From Bacteroidales bacterium (GTDB taxonomy: Bacteria > Bacteroidota > Bacteroidia > Bacteroidales > F082), in assembly GCA_018400955.1 (NCBI GenBank), contig JAGYLH010000031.1:1-35371 (forward strand): DNA of 35,371 nt, in the 5' to 3' direction. Made by a program: the position numbers and the translations under genes. Under the pieces are notes generated by a model. That model had not been told where the DNA came from, searched no databases, and was given only the letters and a program-made list of their open reading frames with translations. Positions 9,004 through 17,712 of this stretch are shown here, piece after piece (position 1 is the first letter of the stretch; every line of letters begins with the position of its first letter).

Positions 9004-12000
9004 TTATGATTTGTATTCCGAAGGGCTGCACCCAAACTGCTTTTTAAATGCCCTCGAAAAATAGGCCTGATCGCTGAACCCCATTTGGTAGCAAATTTCG
9101 GCAATGCTGCCGGCTTTTTGCTCCAATAAATCAGCAGCACGCTGCAAACGCATGGAGCGGATCAACTGGCCTGCCGGCTGACCAACCAAGGCATTGAGCT
9201 TTCTGTTCAGTTGCGAAATGCTCATATGCATTGTTTCAGCAAGTACCTCATTGGAGAATTCCGGCTTGTCAAAATGATACTCAATCATTTTAATTATTTT
9301 TTCCAGAAAGGCCTGGTCCACCGAAACAGCAGTTACCTCGGTTGGTTTGATGACGCTGGCCTTGCTAAAGCGTTTGCGCAATTGCTCCCTTTGTGTAAGC
9401 AGGTTCCTGACGCTGGCACGCAATTCCTTGGCGTTGAATGGTTTTGTAATATAGGCATCCACTCCTATTTCCAGGCCTTCTATTCTGTCATCCAGCCCGG
9501 CTTTGGCCGTTAGCATAATGATCGGGATGTGGCTTGTAAGCTCATTGCTGCGGATATGTTTGCAGAAAGTGTAACCGTCCATCTGCGGCATCATCACATC
9601 CGAAATAATCAGGTCGGGTATTGTAGTATTCGCCTGACGGATGCCCATTTCACCATTTTCTGCCTCAATGACGTGGTATGCTGTTTCGAGCTGCTCACGG
9701 ATGTAGGCCCGCACATCGGAATTGTCCTCCACAACAAGCAGGATGGGCTTGGTGGTTTCGCCGGCTTCCGACCCGGATTCATGGAAAGGAATAGGGGAGA
9801 GCTCTATTTCGTTAGCATTATCAAATAGATTCGGCAGCACATTGGTTTCATTTTCGATTTCATTTGGGCCGCCCAGGGGTGCAACAGGCAAGGCGATGCT
9901 GAATGTAGTGCCTTGTTCTTCTATGCTGCTCACTGTAATGGCCCCTTTGTGCAGTTCCACCAGCTCCTTGGTTAGTGCCAGGCCGATGCCGCTGCCTTCA
10001 TGTTCGCGGGTTACCGAGCTGTCAACCTGGTAAAAGCGGTCGAAAATATGGGGGAGTTTATCCTCGGGGATTCCGATGCCGTTGTCCATTACCTTTATAA
10101 TGATTTGTTCATCATTTACTTTGCTTACCACTGCTGTGATTTCGCCCTTGTCGCCCACAAATTTGAAAGCGTTGGAGAGCAAGTTGTAAAAAATGATTTC
10201 AAGCTTATCCGGGTCAAACATAACAGCTATGTTGTCGTGTTCAGTTAAGAATTGCAAGCGGATATTTCTTGAATCGGCCAATGATTCAAATGAATAGAAC
10301 AGGCTCTTCAAAAACGATACAATATTGTATTTGCCGGTTTGCAGTTCCATGCTGCCAGCTTCCAGTTTTGAAAGATCGAGCAATTGGTTAATAAGCTTGA
10401 GCAAACGCCTTGCATTCTTGTTGGCGATTTGCAATTTGGCTTTTACCTTGATGTCGATATCCGATGTCATAACGCTTTCCACCTGACCCAAAACAAGCGT
10501 CAAAGGGGTACGGAATTCATGCGAAATATTGGCAAAAAACTGTGATTTCATTTGATCCAGCTTTCGCAAAGTGTCCGTTTCCACAATTTCTACCTTGAGT
10601 TGGTTTTTGAGTTTGAGGCGTTTCAATTCATACTGCCTCACCTTGAGCAATATGCTGAAAAACAGCAGGCTATAAATGGCATAAGCCCACCAGGTACCCC
10701 ACCAGGGGGGCGTAATGACCAGATTCAGGGCGGTTCCAGTCTCATTCCATATCCCGTCATTGTTCGACGCTTTTACCCTGAAAGTATAGCTGCCGGGCGG
10801 GAGGTTGGTATAAGTGGCTGTCCTGATGGGGCCTGCGTAAATCCAATCCTTGTTGAAGTTTTCAAGTTTGTAGGCATACTGGTTTTTTTCCGGTATAGAA
10901 AAATCCAGGGCAGCGAATTCAAAACTTATGACATCATCATCATAATTGAGTCTGACTTCAGTGGTTTCCTGAATGCTATTTTTTAGCAAATCGGGTCTGG
11001 TTCTGGGAGTAATATACTGATCATCAAGTTTTAATCTGGTCAATACGACTTCGGGAATGTGTGGGTTATCCACTACCTGGTCTGGATAAAAATAGTTTAG
11101 GCCATTGATGCCACCAAAAAATAACTCCCCGTTTTTGCTGCGGAAATAGGCCCCGGTATTGAATTCATTGCTTTGCAGGCCATCTTTTACATCATAGTTT
11201 CTGAAAGTTTTGTTTTGGGGATCAAAACGCGACAGGCCTTTGTTGGTGCTCAGCCAAAGCTTTCCTTCATCATCAGGCAATATGCCGTAAACTACATTGT
11301 TTGGCAGTCCCTCAGCTTCGGTAAAATACTCAAAAAGCCCTGTTTCTGTATCCAAACGGTTGATACCGCCATTGGTTCCTATCCATAAAAATCTTTCAGG
11401 CTCAAGGGGATCAGCACATATGGACTTTATTAAGTTATTGCTTAAGCTTGTCAAACGGTCAGGCTCGTTTTGATAAACCGTGAATGTTTCATTATCAGTA
11501 TTGAGCAGCATCAAGCCATCTTTGGTGCCAAGCCATATTCTTTGTTTGATATCTTCAAAAATCACGGGCCGCACCTGTTGTCCATAAGATGGTTTCGGCT
11601 GATAAAGAATACAGTCAAAAGTGCCTTTCTCTTGGTCCACAAGCCGGCAAAGATAATTTTCGGTAAGCAATAATAGATGGCCTTTATGATTTTCGAGCAA
11701 AGCAAAAACGTCTTTTTGGGGCAAACCTTGCTTGTCGGATAGTTTATGGAGGAATTGCTTTGAAGAACCATTGTTCAAATCATACCTGAACAACCCCTCC
11801 GTGGTTCCTGCCCAAAGGTAACGGTCTTCTGTTATTTTCATCATCCAGACAAGGTTGTTTCCAAATATATTCAAACTATCCGAGGATTTTTCGAAACTTA
11901 TGAGTTGGTTTTTTTTTCTTTGCCAAAGGTGCAAGATGTCAGTTCCAATCCAAATATTTCCACGATTATCATCGGTCAACGACCTGACGCTAAAGCCGGA

Positions 12001-13188
12001 AACTCGTGATAAAGGGTTATTGATTTTCTCAAGTAAATTAAATTTCTGTGCTTTTGGGTCGTAGATATTTATGCCCTGCCCTGCTGTACCTACCCATAAA
12101 ATGCCTGTTTTATCGATATAGATACTGGAGATGCCATTGTAATTGATTGATTGTGGTTTGAAGGGATCATTTCTAAAAGATTCGTATTCAGCTTTTGCCG
12201 GATCAAACCTCATCAATTCAGCTGGTGTTGCAATCCATAAGTAGCCCGCGTCGTCCTCAACAACTCCATATACAGCGCCCCAACCAAACCGAAACACTTC
12301 ATAATGATGCCGGAACACCTCATACTTCCCCGTTGATCGGTCAAGCTTTACCAACCCACTCATGGTACCCAACCACAGGGACTTGTCGAGGGTTTCGTAA
12401 ATTATACTAACTCCATTGTTCGATGCGCCGTCAGTTGCGTCAGGGTGACTTGAAATGATGGTGAGCCTGGTGGAAAATCCGGTTTTTGTATTAAACTTTT
12501 CCAAACCTGCAGGGGTGCCTAACCACAGCGTATGCGCATCAACAAATATATCATTGATGGTATTGCTCCCAATCGATTGCTTATCTTTTGGCCGATGAAT
12601 GAAACTTTCAATCTCTAAATGGCGGATATTATCCTGAATAAGACTAATCTTAAACAAACCGTCTCCCCTGGTCCCTACCCAGATATTCCCCTCATGATCT
12701 TCATGAATGGCCTGAACCTCGTACTTGTTTCTCAGCAGTGTATCAGGCGTTTGCAGCTTAACATGCTGGAAATTGTTGGTGTGCCGGTTATAAATATTCA
12801 CCCCGCCATCAAGGGTTCCAACCCAGATAAAACCGCGGCTGTCTTCAAAAAGCCGCTTAATATAGTTATCCGATACGCTTGTTGAGTCAAATGGGTTGTG
12901 TTGAAAAATCTCAAAATTATAACCATCATAGCGGTTCAGGCCATCCTTGGTGCCAAACCACATAAAACCCCTGCTGTCCTGCAATATGGAAAATACAGCG
13001 TTTTGCGACAGCCCGTCGTTGATTGTTAAATGCCTGAAATTAATTTCCTTTGCCGAAAGGGGAGGGGCAAGCAAAAGAGTAAGCACAAAAAGGCTCATGG
13101 AGGCTACAACGGCGAGCTTGCTTGCACTAAGCCCCCACCAAGCCAGTTTGGTGAGCTTGTTATTCTTTATACAGAAATTTATTATCAA
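9004..13188 (-). CDS. Hybrid two-component system sensor/regulator (propeller, HK, receiver, AraC)
   Basis: This is a 1394-residue one-protein two-component system. It has an N-terminal signal region ending near APPLSA, a periplasmic double propeller (about 50-730, motifs WFGTKDGLNRYDG, WVGTRGDGL), a Y_Y_Y domain (about 760-830) and a membrane segment after PPWWGTWWAY. HisKA follows with H890 in SHEFRTPLTL, HATPase_c with DNGIGIP and GSGIGLAL, then a receiver (about 1149-1262, Asp about 1197 in ISDVMMP) and an AraC-type HTH (about 1294-1394). Such proteins usually switch on polysaccharide-utilisation loci when the propeller binds an oligosaccharide. No SusC, SusD or glycosidase gene is in view, so the target is unknown. 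The start used is a TTG that keeps the lysine-rich n-region; an ATG at 13098 would give a signal peptide without positive charge. Confidence 0.95.
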   Translation of the reverse strand: MIINFCIKNNKLTKLAWWGLSASKLAVVASMSLFVLTLLLAPPLSAKEINFRHLTINDGLSQNAVFSILQDSRGFMWFGTKDGLNRYDGYNFEIFQHNPFDSTSVSDNYIKRLFEDSRGFIWVGTLDGGVNIYNRHTNNFQHVKLQTPDTLLRNKYEVQAIHEDHEGNIWVGTRGDGLFKISLIQDNIRHLEIESFIHRPKDKQSIGSNTINDIFVDAHTLWLGTPAGLEKFNTKTGFSTRLTIISSHPDATDGASNNGVSIIYETLDKSLWLGTMSGLVKLDRSTGKYEVFRHHYEVFRFGWGAVYGVVEDDAGYLWIATPAELMRFDPAKAEYESFRNDPFKPQSINYNGISSIYIDKTGILWVGTAGQGINIYDPKAQKFNLLEKINNPLSRVSGFSVRSLTDDNRGNIWIGTDILHLWQRKKNQLISFEKSSDSLNIFGNNLVWMMKITEDRYLWAGTTEGLFRYDLNNGSSKQFLHKLSDKQGLPQKDVFALLENHKGHLLLLTENYLCRLVDQEKGTFDCILYQPKPSYGQQVRPVIFEDIKQRIWLGTKDGLMLLNTDNETFTVYQNEPDRLTSLSNNLIKSICADPLEPERFLWIGTNGGINRLDTETGLFEYFTEAEGLPNNVVYGILPDDEGKLWLSTNKGLSRFDPQNKTFRNYDVKDGLQSNEFNTGAYFRSKNGELFFGGINGLNYFYPDQVVDNPHIPEVVLTRLKLDDQYITPRTRPDLLKNSIQETTEVRLNYDDDVISFEFAALDFSIPEKNQYAYKLENFNKDWIYAGPIRTATYTNLPPGSYTFRVKASNNDGIWNETGTALNLVITPPWWGTWWAYAIYSLLFFSILLKVRQYELKRLKLKNQLKVEIVETDTLRKLDQMKSQFFANISHEFRTPLTLVLGQVESVMTSDIDIKVKAKLQIANKNARRLLKLINQLLDLSKLEAGSMELQTGKYNIVSFLKSLFYSFESLADSRNIRLQFLTEHDNIAVMFDPDKLEIIFYNLLSNAFKFVGDKGEITAVVSKVNDEQIIIKVMDNGIGIPEDKLPHIFDRFYQVDSSVTREHEGSGIGLALTKELVELHKGAITVSSIEEQGTTFSIALPVAPLGGPNEIENETNVLPNLFDNANEIELSPIPFHESGSEAGETTKPILLVVEDNSDVRAYIREQLETAYHVIEAENGEMGIRQANTTIPDLIISDVMMPQMDGYTFCKHIRSNELTSHIPIIMLTAKAGLDDRIEGLEIGVDAYITKPFNAKELRASVRNLLTQREQLRKRFSKASVIKPTEVTAVSVDQAFLEKIIKMIEYHFDKPEFSNEVLAETMHMSISQLNRKLNALVGQPAGQLIRSMRLQRAADLLEQKAGSIAEICYQMGFSDQAYFSRAFKKQFGCSPSEYKS

Positions 13189-13352
13189 TTGGTTGTCGGT
13201 GTTTTCAGCTAAAATTCAAAACCTGATTGCTGTATTATAGACCAAAAGTTACAAATCAGTTTCGACAGCGTATTACAGGTCAAATGTAAAGTTTTTTTGA
13301 TAACGCAGTCATGCTTGCATCTAAAATGGGTTCACTGAAGGGGATTTGGCAA

Positions 13353-13371
13353 TCCCGAAGCTAGTTCGGGA
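13353..13371. repeat. Small palindrome TCCCGAA-gctag-TTCGGGA
   Basis: Seven-base perfect arms are separated by a five-base loop. There is no T run on either side, so it is not a typical terminator. It resembles dispersed REP-like palindromes found in Bacteroidota intergenic DNA; copy number cannot be judged from one window. Confidence 0.5.
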
Positions 13372-13700
13372 CAAGTTGTGTGCATTGTTCTCTTTTTTGG
13401 CGAAATCGCTGCTATTGCTTGCCTGAAACGGTCACATGCCTGCCTTACTGAAAAGGAAGCCGGCATTTACGCAGAATGCAGAAAACAAAGGGCGCCTCGG
13501 GGCATTGTATTGCTGCAAGCTTTTTTTGTTTGCTACATTGTAATATGTCGATGGATATTCATCGCCATTATTTAAGCGGCTTCAGCAATAACTAAAAAAA
13601 CGAAAAAATGACAGGGGCAAGGAAAAAGGCATTTTGTTTTTTCATAGTTTTACAGGTCGAAAACCATTAAAAATGATGGCGATGGTATGTGGACATATAG

Positions 13701-13733
13701 TGGAAATAGACGCAGTATTGCGTATATATACTC
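13701..13733. other. Small hairpin at the left border of the cassette-like array
   Basis: ACGCA and TGCGT flank a GTAT loop, extended by TA/TA pairs across a mismatch, just before the GTTGGTG core at 13734. The segment between the hairpin and the core (ATATATACTC) has no matching left arm upstream, so a full attC-type hairpin cannot be drawn here. It could be an attI-like primary site or the remnant of a broken attC. Confidence 0.35.
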
Positions 13734-13785
13734 GTTGGTGGCAATTTTAGGAAACTGCAAACATTCAAATGATAAACAGAAATAT

Positions 13786-14553
13786 ATGAGATTAATAGTT
13801 TTAACCCTTTTGTCCTTGATTACCTTTACAAGCTATTCACAGGATTTGATAATTCTTAGAAACGGAGAACAAATTGATTGTAAAATCACAAAAGTTGATA
13901 GTGCAATTATTCATTATGATTTTTATAAAGGAGAAAGAAAATTATCAAGTTACGTTGCTAAGGACAATATTCACAGTTATAAACTTAATACATCCGATAA
14001 CATTCCTGATAATTCAAGTGATGTGCTTCAAATTCCTGACAATACTGTGATAATAGATACGACTAAGTATGTAAAAGAAACAAACAAATGGATAAATCTG
14101 ATTACTTATTCCCAGAGATATGGATTGCATGCGGATGGTTGGTCAGTACAGTATTATGGGTATAATCTAAGAAATACATCAAAGTGGTCAATTCCGATAC
14201 TCTTTGGCATAGAGGGATTTACAATACATACTGACTATTTTTCCCAATTTGATTATCAATCAGTTAATATGAGCTATTTTATGGCTGGTATTAGCCCTTT
14301 CTACAAATTAAGTGAATACTTTTTCCTGAATATTGGTGCGAACATAATATTTGGGGAAGAAACACTAACAGATTTTTACGCAACCGAAAGTTCAAATACA
14401 TTTTTTGGATTTTCACCATCCCAAGGCATTTATTTTATCCCAAAATCTAAAGTAGGGATAACATTAGGATTAAGTGTTTATGAAAAATTACTTAGTTCAG
14501 AGGTTTACAAAAATGATATAGGAATAAAACTTGAAATAGGAATAAAATTTTAA
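13786..14553 (+). CDS. Secreted hypothetical protein in cassette-like unit A
   Basis: The start chosen is the ATG at 13786 (MRLIVLTLLSL), because it opens directly into a signal peptide ending SYSQ. The frame is open further upstream, but that stretch contains the border hairpin. The mature protein (total 255 residues) begins with a short basic beta-rich part (DLIILRNGEQIDCKITKVD), seen in many Bacteroidota secreted proteins. It ends in alternating hydrophobic strands and a terminal Phe (IGIKLEIGIKF), suggestive of an outer-membrane beta-barrel. The function is unknown. Base composition is clearly more AT-rich than the flanking signalling genes, which fits acquisition. It lies 26 bases before the lipoprotein gene in the same unit. 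Confidence 0.82.
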   Translation: MRLIVLTLLSLITFTSYSQDLIILRNGEQIDCKITKVDSAIIHYDFYKGERKLSSYVAKDNIHSYKLNTSDNIPDNSSDVLQIPDNTVIIDTTKYVKETNKWINLITYSQRYGLHADGWSVQYYGYNLRNTSKWSIPILFGIEGFTIHTDYFSQFDYQSVNMSYFMAGISPFYKLSEYFFLNIGANIIFGEETLTDFYATESSNTFFGFSPSQGIYFIPKSKVGITLGLSVYEKLLSSEVYKNDIGIKLEIGIKF

Positions 14554-14579
14554 TAATCAATAACTTAAATTTTCAGACA

Positions 14580-15266
14580 ATGAGAAAACTATTATTTCTA
14601 ACCCCACTTTTTTTAATTGGATGTACTATAAGCCAAAAAATTGTTTACAAGACTGATGATTTACAAACTCCACAGACTGTTAAACCGATTCCTGCAAAAG
14701 TTGAAGTAAGGATTTTTGAAGATAATCGAGCACAAATTGAAGAAAATGCTGTATTATTCAACAATCCAAGACAATTAAAACTTAATGGAAAACAAACCTG
14801 TATAAATTCGGAAAAGCATTATAAAAAGGACACCGTTGTAAATCAGTTATCAAAAATCATGGTTGACCATTTTAATAAAGCCCGATTGTTTAGTATGTCA
14901 TTTTACAAAGAGAGCCAGTATAGTGATTATTATCTGACAGGGACTTTGAATAGTTTTTATGCAGAGCAAGAGTTTTCGACAGGAGCAGCAGTTGGCGCAT
15001 CATTTGGACTTGTTGGGGCATTGGCAACTGCAGGAATTAAAACCCCAGGAAAAATAATCATTGACATTTCCGATTTGAAACTCTACAAAAAGGACGGAAC
15101 ACTTGTAAAAGATTTTGGGAATTTTTACAAAGAGTATAAAGAGGAATTTAAGGCAGATGCTTCATGCTGGTGTGCTTACTGGAATGCAAATTTAATGCTT
15201 AAAGACTTTAATACATACCTGATTGAAAAAATAAGAACAGATATGACAGGAGTTGAATTAGAATAA
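14580..15266 (+). CDS. Putative lipoprotein in cassette-like unit A
   Basis: This 228-residue protein has a lipoprotein signal (MRKLLFLTPLFLIGC, Cys at 15). The body is charged and soluble apart from a glycine/alanine-rich hydrophobic stretch near residues 137-158 (GAAVGASFGLVGALATAG), and it has a Cys-Trp-Cys motif near residue 200. No family was recognised. The pattern is compatible with an envelope lipoprotein that has an amphipathic or membrane-contacting segment. It follows the secreted protein gene closely and is AT-rich like it. The cassette-end complementary repeat begins 4 bases after its stop. Confidence 0.82.
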   Translation: MRKLLFLTPLFLIGCTISQKIVYKTDDLQTPQTVKPIPAKVEVRIFEDNRAQIEENAVLFNNPRQLKLNGKQTCINSEKHYKKDTVVNQLSKIMVDHFNKARLFSMSFYKESQYSDYYLTGTLNSFYAEQEFSTGAAVGASFGLVGALATAGIKTPGKIIIDISDLKLYKKDGTLVKDFGNFYKEYKEEFKADASCWCAYWNANLMLKDFNTYLIEKIRTDMTGVELE

Positions 15267-15270
15267 AAAC

Positions 15271-15405
15271 TGCCACCAACACATGGTATAGTGCATGCGG
15301 GTTTCAGAGGTTTTCGAAGGTTTGTGGCTCGTAAAAAAAGTCGGTGTAAACTGATAGGAAATCGCTTCGTAATCCCGCACGACACCATACCATCATACGT
15401 TGAAC
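15271..15405 (+). repeat. attC-like recombination site A
   Basis: The left core is CACCAAC (15274-15280) and the right core GTTGAAC (15399-15405), which fits the classical GTTRRRY. Between them are complementary arms: ATGGTAT (15283-15289) with ATACCAT (15387-15393), and GCGGG (15297-15301) with CCCGC (15374-15378). Mismatches and bulges lie between the arms, and about 70 bases of loop remain. The size and architecture match attC sites. Confidence 0.6.
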
Positions 15406-15474
15406 TAAACCGCCCCCTTGCGGAGGCGGCAATTTGATGGTAATTTTGAGGTACCAAACTTAAAATCTACCATC

Positions 15475-16326
15475 ATGGAAAAGAAAAATCTATCCATTAT
15501 TGGGTTGCTTGAGCGTGAATTACAGCTTCGCAACTACAGTCCCCGAACAGTTCACACCTATGTTGAACTCGTTAAAAGAACAGAGGCCCACTTAGGCATT
15601 CCCTTTGACAAAATTACAACAGATCAGTTCAAAAGCCACATCCACCAGCGCATTACAAAAGATGGAATTTCAACATCTACTGTAAACCAGATGCTTAGTG
15701 TGTACAAAATTGTGCAGGTTGATCTGCTGAAACGTGATTGGGAAAGCATAAAAATCAAACGGCCACGCCGAACCAAAAAGCTCCCCGTGGTTTTGTCACA
15801 GGGAGAAGTTGAAAACCTCATTAATGCTGCTTCCAACATCAAGCACCGGGCCATACTGATGCTTGCGTACGGTTCAGGGCTACGGCGGCAGGAAACACAG
15901 ATGATCAAAGCCGGGGCTATTGATTCAGCACGCATGCAAGTACATATCGTGCAAGGAAAAGGCAAAAAAGACCGGTATTCCATCTTGCCCCATAAAGCTT
16001 TGACTATACTCAGACAGTACTATAGACTTGAAAGGCCATCCTACTACCTGTTTGAGCCTCAAGGTAAAAAGAACAAGCATATGTCGGAGCAGGCACTCAA
16101 TAGCCTGGTCAAAAAAGCTGCCGTTAAAGCAGGCATCAAAAAACAAATCTCGTTTCATACACTCAGGCATTGTTTTGCGACCCATTTGCTCGAAAATGGC
16201 GTAAACCTCAGGCAAATACAGCAATTTCTCGGGCACACCAGCCTAAAGACCACGGCTGTATACCTGCACCTGGCCAATATTGCCCCCGGAAGCATCAGCT
16301 CACCACTGGACAAACTTGACGTTTAA
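15475..16326 (+). CDS. Tyrosine recombinase / site-specific integrase (IS91-associated type)
   Basis: This 283-residue protein starts at the ATG at 15475 (MEKKNLSIIGLL). It has an N-terminal SAM-like core-binding domain (about 10-90, NYSPRTVHTY) and a catalytic domain with Arg in GSGLRRQE, Lys in GKGKKDR, HTLRH, GHTS and the nucleophile Tyr in TTAVYLHL. The C-terminus (ISSPLDKLDV) resembles the SPLD end of integron integrases. However, the extra helix that marks IntI proteins between the catalytic patches is not seen, so it is better called XerD/IS91-associated. It sits 15 bases before the transposase and is probably cotranscribed with it. It could act on the transposition intermediate or on the att-like sites around it; this cannot be decided here. 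Confidence 0.92.
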   Translation: MEKKNLSIIGLLERELQLRNYSPRTVHTYVELVKRTEAHLGIPFDKITTDQFKSHIHQRITKDGISTSTVNQMLSVYKIVQVDLLKRDWESIKIKRPRRTKKLPVVLSQGEVENLINAASNIKHRAILMLAYGSGLRRQETQMIKAGAIDSARMQVHIVQGKGKKDRYSILPHKALTILRQYYRLERPSYYLFEPQGKKNKHMSEQALNSLVKKAAVKAGIKKQISFHTLRHCFATHLLENGVNLRQIQQFLGHTSLKTTAVYLHLANIAPGSISSPLDKLDV

Positions 16327-16341
16327 CAGCAGGGCATTGTC

Positions 16342-17502
16342 ATGGAAAACATAAAACAGCGTATTGAGCTGGGCGAAATATTTGCCAGCCATGCAGATGA
16401 TTTTTTACATCATTATAAATTGGTCCCTGCACAGGCAAAAGCCTTTCAGGACATCCTAAAATGCCGCACCGCTGCCTTGGGCGGCCATGTGTACCAATGT
16501 GACAAATGCAGCAACAACAGCCAGGCATACAACTCATGCCGTAACAGGCACTGTCCTAAATGCCAGTTTGTGAGAAAAGCCGTTTGGGTAGACAAACTGG
16601 CTGCCAACCTGCCGCCTGTAAAGCATTTTCATGTAGTATTTACCATACCGGATTGCTTGCACAAACTGTTTTACCATAACCAAAAGCCGGCCTATGATGC
16701 CTTATTCAATGCAGCAGGACAGGCATTGGCTAAATGTGCTTCCAATCCTGCCTTTTTGGGCGCTCAAGCCGGCGCGGTGGCCATATTGCACACCTGGGGC
16801 CAGGCCTTAACCTACCACCCCCACATCCATATGATGGTGCCCGGGGGTGGTTTGTCGCAGGACCAGATGGAATGGGTGCCGGCAAACAAAAAATTCTTCC
16901 TGCCAGTGAAAGCCCTCAGCAAGGTGTTCAGGGCCATCCTTTGCCGCTTGCTCGAACAAAGCATTGCGTCAGGGGATATGAGGCTGCCTATTGACAACAA
17001 GAATTTTCGTGAGGTCAAGGATAAAGCGTACAGCAAAGACTGGGTTGTGTATTGCGAAAAGCCGTTTGCCGGCCCTAATGCGCTGCTCAATTATCTGGGA
17101 AACTACACCCACAGGGTTGCCATTGCAAACAGCCGCATACAGTCCTTTACCGATGGCAAGGTAAGCTTCAGCTACAAGGACTATAGAGTTGACGCAAGGC
17201 ACAAGACCATGACACTCGATGCCAACGAATTTATCAGGCGCTTTTTGCAACATGTGCTGCCATCGGGTTTCTGCAAGGTGCGTTACTTTGGCTTTTTAGC
17301 TATCCGCAATATGAAAACCAAACTGGCTGATTGTATTCATTTGATTGGCAAAATAATGTTCCTGCCACAATTGCAAGGGCTCAACGCTATAGAGGTGTTA
17401 TGGATGATAACAGGTAGCGACCCGCTTATATGCCCCAATTGTAAAATGGGGAAAATGAGAGTAAAAAAAATGATGAACCTGGAATTGCTTAAACCTGGCT
17501 AA
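16342..17502 (+). CDS. IS91 family transposase (HUH, Y2)
   Basis: This is a 386-residue rolling-circle transposase. It has an N-terminal zinc-binding cluster (CDKC...CRNRHCPKCQ), the HUH metal site in TYHPHIHMMVPGGG, and the tyrosine motif YLGNYTHRVAIAN, with two Tyr spaced by three residues as in Y2 enzymes. A C-terminal zinc ribbon follows (CPNCKMGKM). It nicks one strand and transposes by a replicative single-strand route, without terminal inverted repeats or target duplication. It appears intact. The partner recombinase is directly upstream. Its origin and terminus ends should lie close to 15406-15474 and 17503-17712 but were not identified with confidence. Confidence 0.94.
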   Translation: MENIKQRIELGEIFASHADDFLHHYKLVPAQAKAFQDILKCRTAALGGHVYQCDKCSNNSQAYNSCRNRHCPKCQFVRKAVWVDKLAANLPPVKHFHVVFTIPDCLHKLFYHNQKPAYDALFNAAGQALAKCASNPAFLGAQAGAVAILHTWGQALTYHPHIHMMVPGGGLSQDQMEWVPANKKFFLPVKALSKVFRAILCRLLEQSIASGDMRLPIDNKNFREVKDKAYSKDWVVYCEKPFAGPNALLNYLGNYTHRVAIANSRIQSFTDGKVSFSYKDYRVDARHKTMTLDANEFIRRFLQHVLPSGFCKVRYFGFLAIRNMKTKLADCIHLIGKIMFLPQLQGLNAIEVLWMITGSDPLICPNCKMGKMRVKKMMNLELLKPG

Positions 17503-17712
17503 CAATTAACCGATGGATGTTCTTTGAAATCAGGCAAAAAAGAAAAACGGCTCGTTGAAGCCCTGATAATACTATGCCCATAACAAAACCTTAACTGCTA
17601 ATAAACAGATGAATAGATCCATAAAACTATGGTATTACAACCGCCTTTCATATAAGAAAGCTTGTACGGGTAAAAAACCAAAAATAGAATGCCCATAGTA
17701 AATTGCGGCTAA
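17503..17712. other. Noncoding stretch after the IS91 transposase
   Basis: No gene is visible. It should contain the right end of the IS91-type element and perhaps the rest of the original unit B. ATGCCCATA occurs twice (near 17574 and 17691). Confidence 0.45.

Larger units (their letters stand above)
13189..13733. other. Long intergenic region upstream of the hybrid sensor
   Basis: No convincing gene was found. A 65-codon open frame at 13378-13575 has no recognisable features. The region should hold the promoter of the minus-strand hybrid sensor, but no clean TAnnTTTG element was found at a convincing place. It contains a palindrome at 13353-13371 and ends at the left border of the cassette-like array. 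Confidence 0.6.
13734..15399 (+). mobile_element. Gene cassette-like unit A (two genes)
   Basis: The unit opens with GTTGGTGGCA (13734-13743). The exact reverse complement, TGCCACCAAC (15271-15280), stands 4 bases after the second gene, at the start of a hairpin that closes with GTTGAAC at 15399-15405. In integron cassettes the first bases of a cassette are complementary to the start of its own attC, because both come from one circular recombination site. The unit holds two AT-rich genes in the same direction. Carrying two genes is less common for cassettes. Confidence 0.6.

Noticed and set aside
13378..13575. 65-codon open frame in the gap before the array
   Set aside because: No signal, domain or convincing start; composition looks like noncoding DNA and it overlaps repeat-like sequence.
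15475..16326. Canonical integron integrase IntI
   Set aside because: The C-terminus resembles IntI, but the IntI-specific extra helix between catalytic patches is not seen and the gene is paired with an IS91 transposase.
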